Shown piece after piece: positions 9,619-20,940 of a stretch of DNA of 64,000 bases. The stretch covers positions 496,001 through 560,000 of the forward strand of contig JAAKBF010000001.1 in assembly GCA_012656075.1 (NCBI GenBank), read 5' to 3'. A program made the position numbers and the translations under genes. Source of the stretch: Phytophthora hibernalis (lineage: Eukaryota; Oomycota; Peronosporomycetes; Peronosporales; Peronosporaceae). A model generated the notes under the pieces. The model saw only the letters and a program-made list of their open reading frames with translations, searched no databases and was not told the origin of the DNA. Every line of letters starts with the position of its first letter. Positions within the stretch are counted from its first letter, which is position 1.

Positions 9619-10834
9619 TTAGTCGTTGGTTTGGAGACGTCCACAGGTCGGGCAGTTCAGCGACTCGTTCAGTTTCGGCACGATGCACTCGTCGTGGAAC
9701 TGGTGGCTACAGGTCAGCGTCGTCAAGTAGTACGTCGACGCTCGTCGGCGACTCGCACTGCTGCTACTGCGTCTAGCGCCGCCAAAGTTGTTGGCACTGC
9801 CTGAATTGGCGGGAGTCTTGAGGGTTCCCAGCCATGGAGGCGTAAATACGTCGTTGCTGCTGACAACTCCCGTACTAGAAGCCGAACTCGCCGACCTATT
9901 GCTGTCTTCCTCCGACGAGCTCGACGTTGCAAACCCCGACGACGTCGAGCTGCCATACGCGACGCCACACAGCGACGAGCCGCAAAGGCCGCAGTTTCCG
10001 CTATTGAGGTCGTTGACGACGTCATCGTCCGTCATGGAGCTCCGGAACGAGTTGGTGAGTGACGACTGTCTACTAACCTGCTGCGGGGTTCGTGATCAAT
10101 TAGCTCAAGCTTGTGGGGCGTGGCCGGGTCGTCCCACTTGGCACTGTAGTCGCCGCTTCGTCTAAGCAGCGCCATCCTCTCATCCGGATCAAGCGGCATC
10201 GACTTGGGCGGGTTCTCGAGTCCGTGCTGCTTCAACGCGTCTCCGTACACAAACTCAACCAGCTCATCTGCAAAGCCCGTCATGACGACCGAGCAGCAGA
10301 AGTTCTTGCGGTCTGTAAGAAAGCCGTGCAGTGCCGCGAAGAAGCGCTCGAGCGTCTGTTTGCGCTGCTCCACGACGCGTGCATTCGAGAAGGTGAAGAC
10401 GAGTTTCTTGGGAAGTAGCTCTTAAGGAAGCCGTAGAGCCATGGACAGTCGGCATCGCAGAAGTGGCCGTGTTGTAGGCGTTTGAGCAGTCGCTGCTGTA
10501 GTTTACGGTACTCGTCGAAGGACCGCGCGAGTCGCCACGCCGCGTTCAATTCATTGTGACGCACCGTCATGACGTAGCGCACATCTGCATGTTTCTTGGT
10601 CACTGAGAGCTCCAGTGCCACTTGCTCCAGGTACTTGACGGCTGCAGGGAGTTGTGGTTCTTCTAGGAGAAGTTCTTGACCGCTACTCTTACGGGAGATA
10701 CTTAGACGACCGGAGCCAATGGCACTGGGGTTACCGGGGGCTCCGTCTGTGAGTGAACGCTTCCGGGCGCTAGTACTGGCTCGACGGCGTTGACGGTGGG
10801 CTAAGGCCATGGACAACTCCGGAGAGTACATCAT
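9619..10834 (-). CDS. PX domain protein with C-terminal RING finger
   Basis: About 405 residues when two one-base gaps are filled (G run 10410-10412 and G run 10085-10088 on the plus strand). An in-frame stop precedes the ATG at 10834. N-terminal basic low-complexity region, then a PX-type phosphoinositide-binding domain in the middle (RYVMTVRHNELNAAWRLAR, FDEYRKLQQRLLKRL, CPWLYGFLKSYFP, QTLERFFAALHGFL). A Ser-rich linker follows, and a RING-like finger closes the protein: CGLC, then TCSHQFHDEC and CPTCGRL. Likely membrane-recruited ubiquitin-ligase or trafficking protein on endosomes; this role is inferred from domains. The spacing between the first Cys pair and the rest of the RING is long, so the finger may be atypical. 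No intron seen. Confidence 0.75.
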
Positions 10835-11342
10835 GTCTGACGGTTATAGGCGCGTAATCTGCTCGACGCACGCTACGCGCAACTTGGATGGCTACAGTGT
10901 GTCCGAGGTTTTTACCGGTTGCAAAAAGCGTTTTTGGTCTTGACTTGGCTGTTCGTCCTGATACCGTCTTGTCCTGGGGCGACGCAAAGCTGAACTGGGC
11001 CTGACCTGACTGAGGGAATGAGGAGAAAAGAAAGGAGGAACCGTGTGTTGCAGTTTAGTTGATTGTGTGAGACTGGTGTGGTGTGTATCGGTTTGCACGG
11101 GGTTGTTGCATCGTGCGGATCTAGGACGGTGGTAAGGCTGTATTAATATGGACGGCATTGCAGATTGAGTGCTAAATATCCGATGGGGTGCAAGGAGAAG
11201 AAGACTTTCCATTTGCCATTTTTTTCATTTGACAACGCCACGACTGCTTCAGTTTCGATTGAAAAAGGTAGCCATGTCAACTTCAAGATCGGGTGGTTGA
11301 AGTGTTTACTAAGTACTGGCTTCAAGTCTTGCACCCAGCACC
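10835..11342. other. Intergenic
   Basis: 5' flank of the PX-RING gene and 3' flank of the methyltransferase gene. Nothing coding supported. Confidence 0.45.
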
Positions 11343-12286
11343 TTACTTCCGGCGGTGCAGATACCATGTAGCATCGCCCCAAGCTTCCTGTGTGACTGTG
11401 AGTTGCCTCAACTCAGCGAAGTTTTGAGTGTCTGGCAGCTTGTGGGTGGCTGTGATGACGATAGCCCCAGACTTGCAGCACAGCGCAAGCTTTCTCGCCA
11501 ACGCGTACATCAGTCGTTCTCCAAAACACGTTGAGTTGAGGAACACGACGTCGATATTCGTCGGCCAGTCCACTGTCAAAGCGTCTCCGAGCGTGAATGA
11601 AATTCGCATTCGTTTCTTCTGCAACGACAGCGAAAAGGTTGGTTTGATGATACTTTCCCACCGTTGCAGCACGTCTTGGGAGATGCCGTGGAGTCCTTCA
11701 AGCACTTCGATGCCGTAGCAAGCGTCGAAATCGTGCAAAAGTGCCGCAGCGAAGACGGCTTTACCACTACCAGATCCGATATCCAGGAAGACCCTCCAGG
11801 CTTGATCAGCACGTGGTACCAACGCTTTAGCACGTCGATCACCACTTTGAACGGCACGAAGGCGATCTCTCCATACACGAGGCTCATGGAAATGTACTCT
11901 CGTTCGCGACGTTCCTCTCGAGAAATTTTCTTGGCAACGTGAAGTGGATGTTCTTGGTACAGCGTTTCGAAAATCTGTGTCAGTGAGGCCACGGTCTCCT
12001 CTGACAATGCTGATACTACCACCGCTTGACTCGAAGGGCTCGATGGTTCATCGTCTTCGAGTTCACTGTCACTGCGCTCTTCGACACGGTCTTCTGGCGC
12101 TAAATGGTGCGTGTCGCTCTTCAGTTCGATATCGCCATGATCGCTGATGTCCTGCATCAGAGCTACTTGTGATCGAAGATCTAAACTGCGACGCTTGACG
12201 AGAGTCGACATCAATGAACGGTTCGTTGAACTCGTGCAACGCGTGACAAGGCAAGCTGAAGCAATCGAATTGACATTTGAACTCAT
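11343..12286 (-). CDS. DOT1-like SAM-dependent methyltransferase
   Basis: About 314 residues with one base missing in the C run 11792-11794. Start chosen at 12286 (MSSNVNS); Met further down at MSTLVKR is possible, and an upstream Met at 12373 is less likely because it would overlap the divergent promoter. The N-terminal third is acidic and Ser-rich. The C-terminal domain has the order of a DOT1-type class I methyltransferase: VYGEIAFVPFKVVIDVL before the fold, the SAM-binding glycine loop FLDIGSGSGKAVF, the acidic strand-2 motif YGIEVLEG, and VVFLNSTCF in the place of the DOT1 NNFAF loop. DOT1 enzymes methylate histone H3 on a nucleosomal core lysine; substrate here is not proven. Divergently transcribed from the kinesin gene. 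Confidence 0.72.
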
Positions 12287-12510
12287 CTCATGTTGACACC
12301 ACCACCATTGTTGTCCGTCAAGCAAATGATCTATCCTTGTGGAGTGCGAAAACCTTTGTGGGGTCCGTTTCAATGATTGAGCACAGCTTTATTTTTGCGT
12401 GGTGTCGGTACTTTGGCATTGTGCAGAGTGCCGGCGTAGGTTTCAGAGGCTCCTTTGGGGCATGCAGCCTGCTCGAACACTGCACCTTGCCGGAAGTATT
12501 ATCACACGAA
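12287..12510. promoter_or_regulatory. Divergent promoter region
   Basis: 224 bp between the chosen starts of the minus-strand methyltransferase and the plus-strand kinesin; both 5' controls must lie here. No clear oomycete initiator match was found by eye. Confidence 0.5.
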
Positions 12511-15209
12511 ATGGAGAGTCGAAGCTCGCTCCGTCAACTGCACCAGCAGCTCGGAGACTTTGCCCCGTCAGGTGATTCTGTGTCTGCATCAACAAGAAGC
12601 GGTGGTGGCAGTAGAAATCATGGTCTGAACTGGCATCTACCGGACAAGCGTGCTCCTCCTCCACTACCGTCACTTCCACCGTGGGCAGCAAACTCGAGCC
12701 AGTCAATGGTACACCAAGGTGATAGTCGTGAGGAGAGTGCAGACTATGATCACGGACTGTTGTCAAGTGGTCCCCCACCGGGAGGTTGGAGAAAGCCGCG
12801 ATCGTATTTTATGGCGATGAAGCAACTTCCTCTCAAAATGGACGATGCCGATGAGCACCAACGATACCAAGAGAACGATGGACATACACTTGAACCCCAG
12901 CAACATGAGATTGAAAACCAGCAAATGGAATCTGAGCTTCCTCCACACAAAACAGAAAACCAGCAAGTAGAACCTGAGCTTGTTTCGCCTGGTAACCCCA
13001 ATCCGAATCAACACACTAACGTGAAGAAGGTCGCAAGTTTACGGTTGGAGGTTAGTTCTTCAATTGATACTTCTAAGAAGGCAAACTTGCACGAAGAGGA
13101 TGATGAACCAACAAGCAGTGGAAGCGGTAGTGAAACGAACCAGCAAGAAGAACGATCTCCTCTACAACGATCACCAATGCGTGGTCAATTCTTTCGCCCT
13201 TGGAAGAAGAACTCAAAAATGCAAGTGGGTCATGATGATGACAGCATCAACAATGGGGGTTGGTCCCCACCAGCATCGAACAAGTGGAAGGAGCGTGCAA
13301 TCATGGACCCGTTTGCTAAACGACGACCAAAAGTAAAGAGTGTCCAGCCTCCGTCTAAGGCTCAATTTCCGGATCCTCCGCACGAGTTTACCAGGGCCCA
13401 ATCACCTCCAGATCAAGCTACACCTACTACCTCAACTTCACCACGATCAAGAGTAAAGAGTGTCCTTCCCCCGCCTAAGGCTCCAGATTCACCTCCACGC
13501 GAGTTTACCAGGACTCAATCACCTCCAGAGCATGTAAACAAACCTGTTACACCTGCTGCCTCAACTTCACCACGGATGAAAGCCCCGAACACCATCAGTT
13601 GAACCCTTTACGTTTGTCATCGGCAGATAAAAGACGAGCTGCTGCACTTCACCGCCCTGTGACGCCTGTATCGATTCCAAACTCTCCACCACCTCTTCCA
13701 TTGCATTCTGCTCGAGATAGGATATCTCGAGACACATCTCTCGAAAGTTTGGGTCATTCTGAAGGCTCACAGAACGATTCAGAACCTGGTGGGCTTGCTG
13801 CACTTCGTCGTGTACGGCATGTCAAGGAGACGGGATCAGCACATAGTGGTAAAAAGCAGCCGAAGCGGTCGACGATTGATGCATTGAATGATATTAAGCG
13901 CAAACGAGAAGCCCGCCGCGCGCAACAAGCCGAAGAAAAGCGTCGCGTGCAAAAGGAGCTGCGTGAGCATGGCGATGACGCAGGTTACAAGTTCCGTCGC
14001 CTAATTCAACAGTATCGGGACGCTCTTCCACCGAGCCAGCAACCACAACAACAACAACAACTCCAGCAATTGCCTCTACTTTCTGTGAGCTCGTCGATTC
14101 GACCACCACCAAGTCCAACAATACTCGTGAATGCTGCAAACGCTCCGAGACTCTCAGTATTTATTCGCAAGCGTCCCCTAGCCAAGAAAGAACTCAAAGC
14201 AAAGGGATATGATATCATCACTTGTCTGTTTGCCTCGGAAGATCAACATACCAAGAGCGAGCAAATTTTGTTATTCCGCCGCGAACTTGTATGTCACGAG
14301 CCGAAGCTCCGCGTAGACTGTTCCGAGACTCTAGAGAATCACGAATTCCATTTTGACGGCGTTTTTGACGAGTGGCAGGAGAATAGCAAGGTCTATGATG
14401 CCACCGTGGGGCCCATGGTGCCGTATTTGGTCTCGGAAGCCACAGCTACGGGTGACACAACTAGTCTCACAGTATTTGCTTATGGCCAAACTGGTTCGGG
14501 CAAGACGTACACAATGAAGTCCATTTATCGCCAAGCTGCACTAGATCTGTTTCAGCAGCTTGATGAGATGAAAGAGTCCACAAGTCGTCGCAGACCACGA
14601 GTGACAGTAGGGGTGAGTTTCTACGAGATTTACATGAACAGCGTGAACGACTTGCTCAACGGACGGTCACGTGTTCAGTTGATGGAGGACGGAGACGGCG
14701 CCGTACAGCTACCTGGTCTCAAGGAATTGCCTGCAACTAGCGCTGATGAGCTACTTGAACTCGTTCAGCTTGGAGAACAAGCTCGGGCAACCAGTGCCAA
14801 TGCTGTGCATGACGATTCATCTCGTTCGCACGCATTGCTTCGGGTGACATTGTATGCCGAAGGCAACAACAACAGATCTGCATTGGCAAGACTTTCCATG
14901 GTCGATCTTGCAGGGAGCGAGCGCGCAAGCGATACCCAGAGCGACAAAAAGAGCACGCGAATGGAAGGCGCAGAGATCAACAAAAGTTTACTGGCCCTCA
15001 AAGAGTGCATTCGTGCATTGGATCGGGGTGCAACACATATTCCATTCCGACAAAGCAAGCTCACACAACTTCTCCGTGATAGCTTCCTCTCACAAAACTC
15101 GAAAACGATCATGATCGCCACAGTCTCACCTTGTTCAGAAAGCTGCAACCACACACTCAACACGCTGCGGTATGCTGATCGTCTCAAGGAAATTGGAGCA
15201 GCTAGTTAA
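12511..15209 (+). CDS. Kinesin-13-type motor protein
   Basis: About 899 residues with one base missing in the C run 13583-13586; upstream frame opens earlier, but the Met at 12511 (MESRSSLRQLHQQLGDF) starts the recognisable protein. Residues 1-~540 are Pro/Ser/Gln-rich with repeated PPxEFTRxQSPP blocks and a basic coiled segment (RKREARRAQQAEEKRR). The motor follows: P-loop GQTGSGKTYTM (near 14484), switch I NAVHDDSSRSHALL, switch II DLAGSERA, then NKSLLALKECIRAL, HIPFRQSKLTQLLRDSF and HTLNTLRYADRLKE, which are kinesin-13 signatures. Kinesin-13 proteins depolymerise microtubule ends in spindle and flagellum. Here the motor is at the very C-terminus with almost no tail. Single exon. Confidence 0.9.
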
Positions 15210-15377
15210 ATTTACAGTTGGGTCGCTTGTTGTCTTCATTTCCGTCGTAAAATTTAATACCACCAAAACAGATCAATAAATGCTGTACTGGCAGTTCACC
15301 TTCCACCAAAATAGTTCTTCTGATCCGAGAAATGTTTGTACTTGCTCACCGACGTCCATGAATCTCGACACGCTTCA

Positions 15378-17688
15378 ATGCTTTCGCCATCGAATAACTC
15401 AGCAGGAAACATCGGCAATACCAACAAATCGACCACTCGAAGAGCACGACTGAATCCACTTCCATCCATTCCTTTGCAATGCTTGACTCCGATTGAAGGC
15501 AAACTATCAACGGTTTGTTTTTAACTGCTCTGATGAAGGACAAGCAGTGCATGGACTTAATCTGCTTGAATGCTTCAGGATGCTGACTTGTCTGCTCGAA
15601 ATGTGACGCATCGATTACCCGAAGTGTTTGAGGACATCGTCGGTAAGTCCACGCAGATTTTGAAGAAAAGGTATCTGCTCAAGCAGGGTACAGTGGCTGG
15701 AATTTACCAGCAGACTCGCAGATGGGAGGTGGAGGCTCCATTTCCAGCGCGCAGCATTCCGTGTCTACCCAGTACAATCGAGGGTATGCGTTGTATCGAT
15801 TACAACAGTACGCACAAGCGGCTGAAGACTTTTAGCGTGTTCACGTAGTGATCCTGACCGAGCAGCTCCAGCATTTTACAATCGAGGCTGTGCCTTGTAC
15901 AAACTGGGTAGACACACTGAATCCGTTCGGGCCTTGACGAAAGCACTCAAGCTAGACTCGAAAAATCCTCTATTCGTTGAAAGTCGGGCACGAGTACTCA
16001 AGGAAATGGGCAAGTTTGAAGAAGCCATTCACGACTACACCTGGCTCGACGCTCTACGCCACCACCCGGCAGCTTCGTTACTCAAGGATCCGAGTCAATC
16101 AATACTGCTAGAGGCCGTGTGTAGCCCCTCACAACAGTCCACAAATCGTAATTCGACTTCATCAGCAGCTTCCTTGGCATATGAAGCCCAAGAGAGCAGT
16201 GCCAAGGCTTGGATCGAGGAATTTCTGAAACAGGACCCTGGAAGAACGCGCCGTACTCCGGATGTAGTCGAAGCAGCACGATTAGCTCGTTGTTGGAGTT
16301 TCTTCCGTGGTATGCGGGTCGCGATGATCGAACGGTGTATGCGTGACGCCACGTATTATCGTTTTGAAAGTGACCAGGTTGTCGTAGATCAAGGCAGAGC
16401 GTCAGCGAGTTTTCATCTAGTGCTTGATGCCGTGGCGTCACTAGTGAAGACCGTCACGTTTCAGGGAACGAGTTCGCGTGAGCTCAGCACACTGTACCAG
16501 GGCGACACCATTGGCCTTGAGCCGTCGAGTGCTACAAACGTTGATGGTCGACTGGTAATGCTTCGTCACCGAGCACAACGGCAGCTGATGATGCGTACTC
16601 GGGTCGGCTCAGTGACTTCTCCACTCCTCGCTTCAATTCGATCTCTTGGCGGATTTCAAACGAACAGCTTCAATGCTGTTGGATCTATCGCTCGAGCTGC
16701 TGGTACGCTTCATCCAAAGGAAACTGCAACGTTCTCGAGTTTGGGCGAAGTCAACTGCATGCTGTTGGATATGGACGTATACTTGAACATCTTGCGCGAG
16801 GATGAAGAACGGTTGCTGGAGGAGCGACTGCAATTTCTGCACCGTTGTCACGCTTTCGGAACTTGCACTGACAAAATGCTTGCAGATCTAGCCGTTGTGT
16901 CTGGATCGAAGTTGGTCGACCCGGACAAGGAAGCGCTGAAAACTGGCGAGGTGGTCAAACAGCTCTACGTCATCAAGAAAGGCGTCTGCCACGTGATGAA
17001 AACCATCACTGTTCCTCATTCTTCACCGCACCGATCAACTAAACTCACGGGTAGCAAGTCGGAAGACGCACTCACATCTCGGTCCACTGATGGTTCTTGG
17101 GTGCTGGACAATGGCTGGATGCTCACGAACCCTCGTCTCGTGAGCAACGCACAAGCTTTAGCTGCTGCGAGATTGCAGCACACGGAAGAGGTGACGGTTG
17201 CGGTTCTAGCCAGCGGCCAGCTCTTTGGTGAGTTGAGTGTGCTCCAACCAGGTCAACATTCCCCAGTCACCGTGCGAACACAAACTCTCGTGGAGTTGCT
17301 GGTGTTTGAAGAGGAAGACTTAAGTCAACTGCGTGTGCAGTACATGAGTGGCACCATGAACGCGTTGCAGGAGTCGTTGCTGTTCCACAACCCGCCACAG
17401 CAGAAACTCGCCCAGTTACGCTGCGATTTGACTCTTTGGAGTCGCGAAAAACGCAGCGTTCTCGAAGAACTCTTCCCTCCAGGGTCTCCAGTAACAAAGT
17501 CTCCGTTCAAGAAGACGGCAAAGAGCAAGAAGCCAGTCAAACCTCAAGCTCCAGAGCTGGCCGCTACTGTATCAATCCCTACACTATCGACACACGAAAC
17601 ATTGCAACGTCCTCTTACGTCACCTACAACCGGTAAACGAAGTGCACTGAAGGCAAAAGTGAAAAACACTCGACGTAGTATAGCATGA
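15378..17688 (+). CDS. TPR protein with two cyclic-nucleotide-binding-like domains
   Basis: Exons 15378-15512, 15579-15642 and 15711-17688, joined by GT-AG introns of 66 and 68 nt (gtttgt...cttcag, gtaagt...ttaccag) that keep one frame; one base is missing in the T run 15830-15833. About 725 residues. Start is the first Met after an upstream stop. Two TPR repeats (YNRGYALYRLQQYAQAAEDF, FYNRGCALYKLGRHTESV) then a helical linker and two cNMP-binding beta-rolls: one with FESDQVVVDQG...FHLVLDAV, the second with VKQLYVIKKGVCHVM and the phosphate-cassette-like LASGQLFGELSVL. The basic C-terminus carries KKTAKSKKPVK. Probably a cAMP/cGMP-responsive scaffold, perhaps flagellar given the neighbour; that is inference. 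The first beta-roll lacks a clear phosphate cassette and may not bind nucleotide. Confidence 0.75.
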
Positions 17689-18341
17689 TGTATTGCAAAT
17701 GGTTTTAGGGTGACTTTCTCTCAGGGATTGCAAGTTGACAACATGGTTGTTCAGGTCTCAAAGATTATCAGTTGATCATTGAGAAAGCCTTGATATGAAT
17801 TTTCTACTGCTAAAGTTTAGTAGTACTACAGTATGATTTAGTTCCCTCAACAAGAAAATCGTCCACAGTATCGGCCCGAGCACCGCGCTCCCGAAGGAAC
17901 TCGATGACCCCCAGGCCTAATTAACGGATCTCAAACTTTATAATAATAATCATAGGGAACACGGGGCAAAACACACGCAGCTGAAAACGCCTTGGTAGGA
18001 ACTCGTCCAATAGCACAATGAGCTTCATCAAGGCTTCCGAATGTTGGCTCATTTTGGCTGGACAGCGGCGTCTGACTTGTTACGCCTTTTTACGCGTCTT
18101 TTTACGTAAAAAGAGATCAAAACTACGCCACCGATATTCATGTACGTTTTGTACCTCTAGTGTGCCACCGAATATTCATGTAAAATTCATGTTTGGCCTG
18201 GATCATCGGAATGTTGTCTAAATGTCGACACGTCGCATACAAACGCCAACTAAACTCGACAATCTCTAAATATCGACAAACGAGCGGCTCGCAAGCCCCA
18301 CTGTGAGGACCTCAGGACGACACAGCACCTCCATCCGCACC
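17689..18341. other. Intergenic and 5' region of the enoyl reductase
   Basis: No gene supported. 18050-18060 has ggctcatttt, a partial match to the oomycete initiator core, but about 290 bp from the ATG. Confidence 0.4.
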
Positions 18342-19517
18342 ATGATCTCCACCATCGCCAAGGGCTTCGCAGCGCAGGCCAAGCGCTCCATGAGCACTGT
18401 CCGTTACACGGAGTTCGGCCATCCGCTTAGCGTCCTCAAGTACGCGCGGGCCGTCCTGTACTTGCAGTTTTAAAGCAGCTCTAACAGGTTTTTGTGGTGC
18501 AGGACGCAAGCCGACGACAAGGACGCGACGCCCGCCAAGGGCCAAGTGGCCCTCAAGTTCCTGGCTGCGCCCATCAACGTGGCCGACCTGTCGCAGATCC
18601 AGGGAGCCTACGCGCTCAAGCCGACGTTCCCGGCCGTGGCCGGCAATGAGGGCGTGGCCGTCGTCACGGCCGTGGGCGCGGGCGTCACCAACGTCAAGGT
18701 GAACGACCGCGTGATCCCCACGGCCCCGGGCTTCGGTGTGTGCTGTCTACAGAACAACTGCAGAGTTTTTAAAGTTACTAAAAGGTGGGTTTGTTGGTTT
18801 AGGCACGTGGCGTAGCAAGGCTGTGGCCGCCAGCGCCGACGTGATGAAGATCTCGGACAAGATCAAGGTGGAGGACGCGGCCACGCTGGCCGTGAACCCG
18901 GCCACGGCCTACCGCATGTTGGCCGACTTCACGACGCTCAGCAAGAGCGACGTGGTGATCAGAACGGCGCTAACAGCGCTGTGGGCCAGGCCGTCATTCA
19001 GTTGGCTGCTCTGCGTGGCATCAAGACCATCAACATCATCCGCGACGACGGAGACTACGACGACACCGTGGACCACCTCAAGAACCTGGGCGCCACCATC
19101 GTGTGCACGGCCGACTACGTGGGCTCGGCCAAGTTCAAGGAACTCATCTCGGACCTGGCGGCCCCCAAGCTCGCCCTCAACTGCGTGGGCGGCCGCACCA
19201 GCCTTGAGATGGCCAAGGTGCTGGCCAAGAAGGGCGTGCACGTCACGTACGGCGGCATGGGCAAGGAGCCCGTCTCCGTGGGGACGGGCGCGCTCGTCTT
19301 CCACGACATTACGCTCAAGGGCTTCTGGCTCAGCCAGTGGGTCCAGGACTCGAAGGTCGAGGAGCGTGCCGCCATGCTGACGGAGCTCGCGGGCCTCGTG
19401 GAGGCCGGCAAGCTGCGCACGTGGATTCAGACATATAAGTTCGCGGACTTCGACGACGCCCTGCTCGCCGCCGTCAACCGCACAACGAAGCGCAAGATCG
19501 TCATGCTCATGGAGTAA
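18342..19517 (+). CDS. Mitochondrial trans-2-enoyl-CoA/ACP reductase
   Basis: Exons 18342-18439, 18503-18735 and 18803-19517; the 63- and 67-nt GT-AG introns preserve frame. One base is missing near 18960, where VVI must continue into NGANSAVGQ. About 348 residues, the usual size for this MDR-family enzyme. The N-terminus ISTIAKGFAAQAKRSMSTVR is a plausible mitochondrial targeting peptide. GroES-like half: LAAPINVADLSQIQGAY, VAGNEGVAVVTAVG. Rossmann half: NSAVGQAVIQLAALRGIKTI with INIIRDD, then LNCVGGRTS and KGFWLSQW. These match ETR1/MECR, which performs the last NADPH-dependent step of mitochondrial fatty-acid synthesis (type II), supplying lipoic acid precursors. Codons are strongly GC-biased at position 3, as in a highly expressed gene. 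Confidence 0.9.
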
Positions 19518-19744
19518 ATCGAGCTGCTTGTTTGGTGCCGTACGTCGAAGACAGGAACGCTAGCTGGCAGCGACGTGCGGACATAAAGAGAGACGAGGGA
19601 AGCCCACAATCAAAACAATGAATGGCCGACCTGAACACGAGAAAGCCAATGCGGGAAATGGATAAAATGTGCAGTCCGTTTAACGTCCGCTGCTGTCAAA
19701 AGCCGACACATATACTTGCATCGCCTCCATCTAATCTATCCTGC

Positions 19745-20528
19745 CTACTGGTAAAGCAACGTGAGGTTGTCATCCGTGGCCGAGCCTGTCTTGTCCTTGG
19801 CCAGCAGTCTCGGCAACTCACGCTGCACTTCTAGCACGTCCACCGCCACCTTGTCCTTCGTGAAGAGCTGCAGAGCCTGACTCAGCGCGTCTACGGCCTC
19901 GTACGTCGCGGCCAGGTCTCGGCCGGGCTTGTAGCCCTTGGTCAGCAGCAGGTGGGTGCGTGGCCACTGCTCGGCCTTGAGCAGGTGCAGCAGCGCGGCC
20001 AACCACGGGTCTTTGACCTCCCAGGCCGGGTCGGCCGCGGCCAGCGCGGCCACGTCCACCTGCTCGTCGGCCACTGAGTCTGCGTTCAGGCCACTGTAGA
20101 ACACGTTGAGGCCGCCGTCCTTGGCGTACGGCAAGTGCAGGGCCGCCACGATCGTGAGCGTCTGCACGTTGGCCCGACTGATAGCGGAGACCAGCGCGTC
20201 GGCCACCTCCCAGCGCTGCGTGGCCGTCATCTCGGCCGAGTTCACAACGATCAGGGCCGTCTGGCCGTCCGGGTGGCCATAGATCTGCACGAATTGGCCA
20301 CATTCGGCCGACAGTAACGTGTCAACGGTGGCCTGAGACTCTGTGACCGGTCGGACGCCATCGATTTTCGCGAAGTGCAGCGCATCTGATAGGGAGAAAA
20401 GGGTATGAGTGGAGAGAGGAGAGAGAGGCCGACATGATGCAACTGAAGAGAAGAGGAAACGCACGCTTGCCGGCGCGGGAGAAGTCGTCGAAGGCCAGGA
20501 ACACACGGCCGGAGAGGAGATCGGCCAT
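19745..20528 (-). CDS. Conserved protein of unknown function, possible proteasome assembly chaperone
   Basis: Two exons: 20471-20528 and 19745-20385, about 232 residues. The intron 20386-20470 would use a GC donor (gcaagc) and a tatcag acceptor; this is the only junction that joins FLAFDDFSRA to ALHFAKIDGVRP in frame without a stop. Visible features: an alpha/beta core with GQFVQIYGHPDGQTALIVV, TLTIVAALHLPYAKDGG and VFYSGLN, then a helical C-terminus ending TDDNLTLLYQ. The pattern recalls PAC1/PSMG1-like proteasome assembly chaperones, but I see no decisive motif, so the name is a guess. Convergent with the enoyl reductase, 227 bp between stops. Third positions are GC-rich like its neighbour. 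Confidence 0.6.
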
Positions 20529-20646
20529 GATGTCCGAAATCGAGGTTTGATTTGCGTCGTACTTTAACGGGAAGACAGTTGAAGTGATGTAAAATGTATC
20601 ATACATGCACCAGACCATTTATTGGTCTTAGACACTGATACACAAC

Positions 20647-20940
20647 CTACGAGTCCATTTGCGCCGTTGATTTTACGCTGAATGCTACTTTCACACCATG
20701 ACGTTTCCCATATCTACCGTAGTTTCTCGATCTAGAGCCCTGCTGGGAGTTCGAGGCCAATTTGCTAAACTTCACTGCTGCAGACACGTCGAGGTATGAA
20801 GCACGCCAGTCGCCGGTCAGATCGATGAAGGCATTACTGGTATTGTCCGCTGAAACCATAGGAAACATGAACTTGTCGATAGGTTCCTCTGATCCATCCT
20901 TCATACTTTCAAAGTGTGCTAAATTAATGCCGTTTGACAT
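20647..20940 (-). pseudogene. Remnant of a serine protease paralogue
   Basis: Two stretches match the intact protease at 31297-33433 in order: NGINLAHFESMKDGS against NGIDMSEFDGVDDGS, and DLTGDWRASYLD against DLNGDCRASYLD, with the segment between them shortened. No catalytic triad region can be found upstream, so this is the C-terminal remnant of a decayed copy on the opposite strand. Confidence 0.55.
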
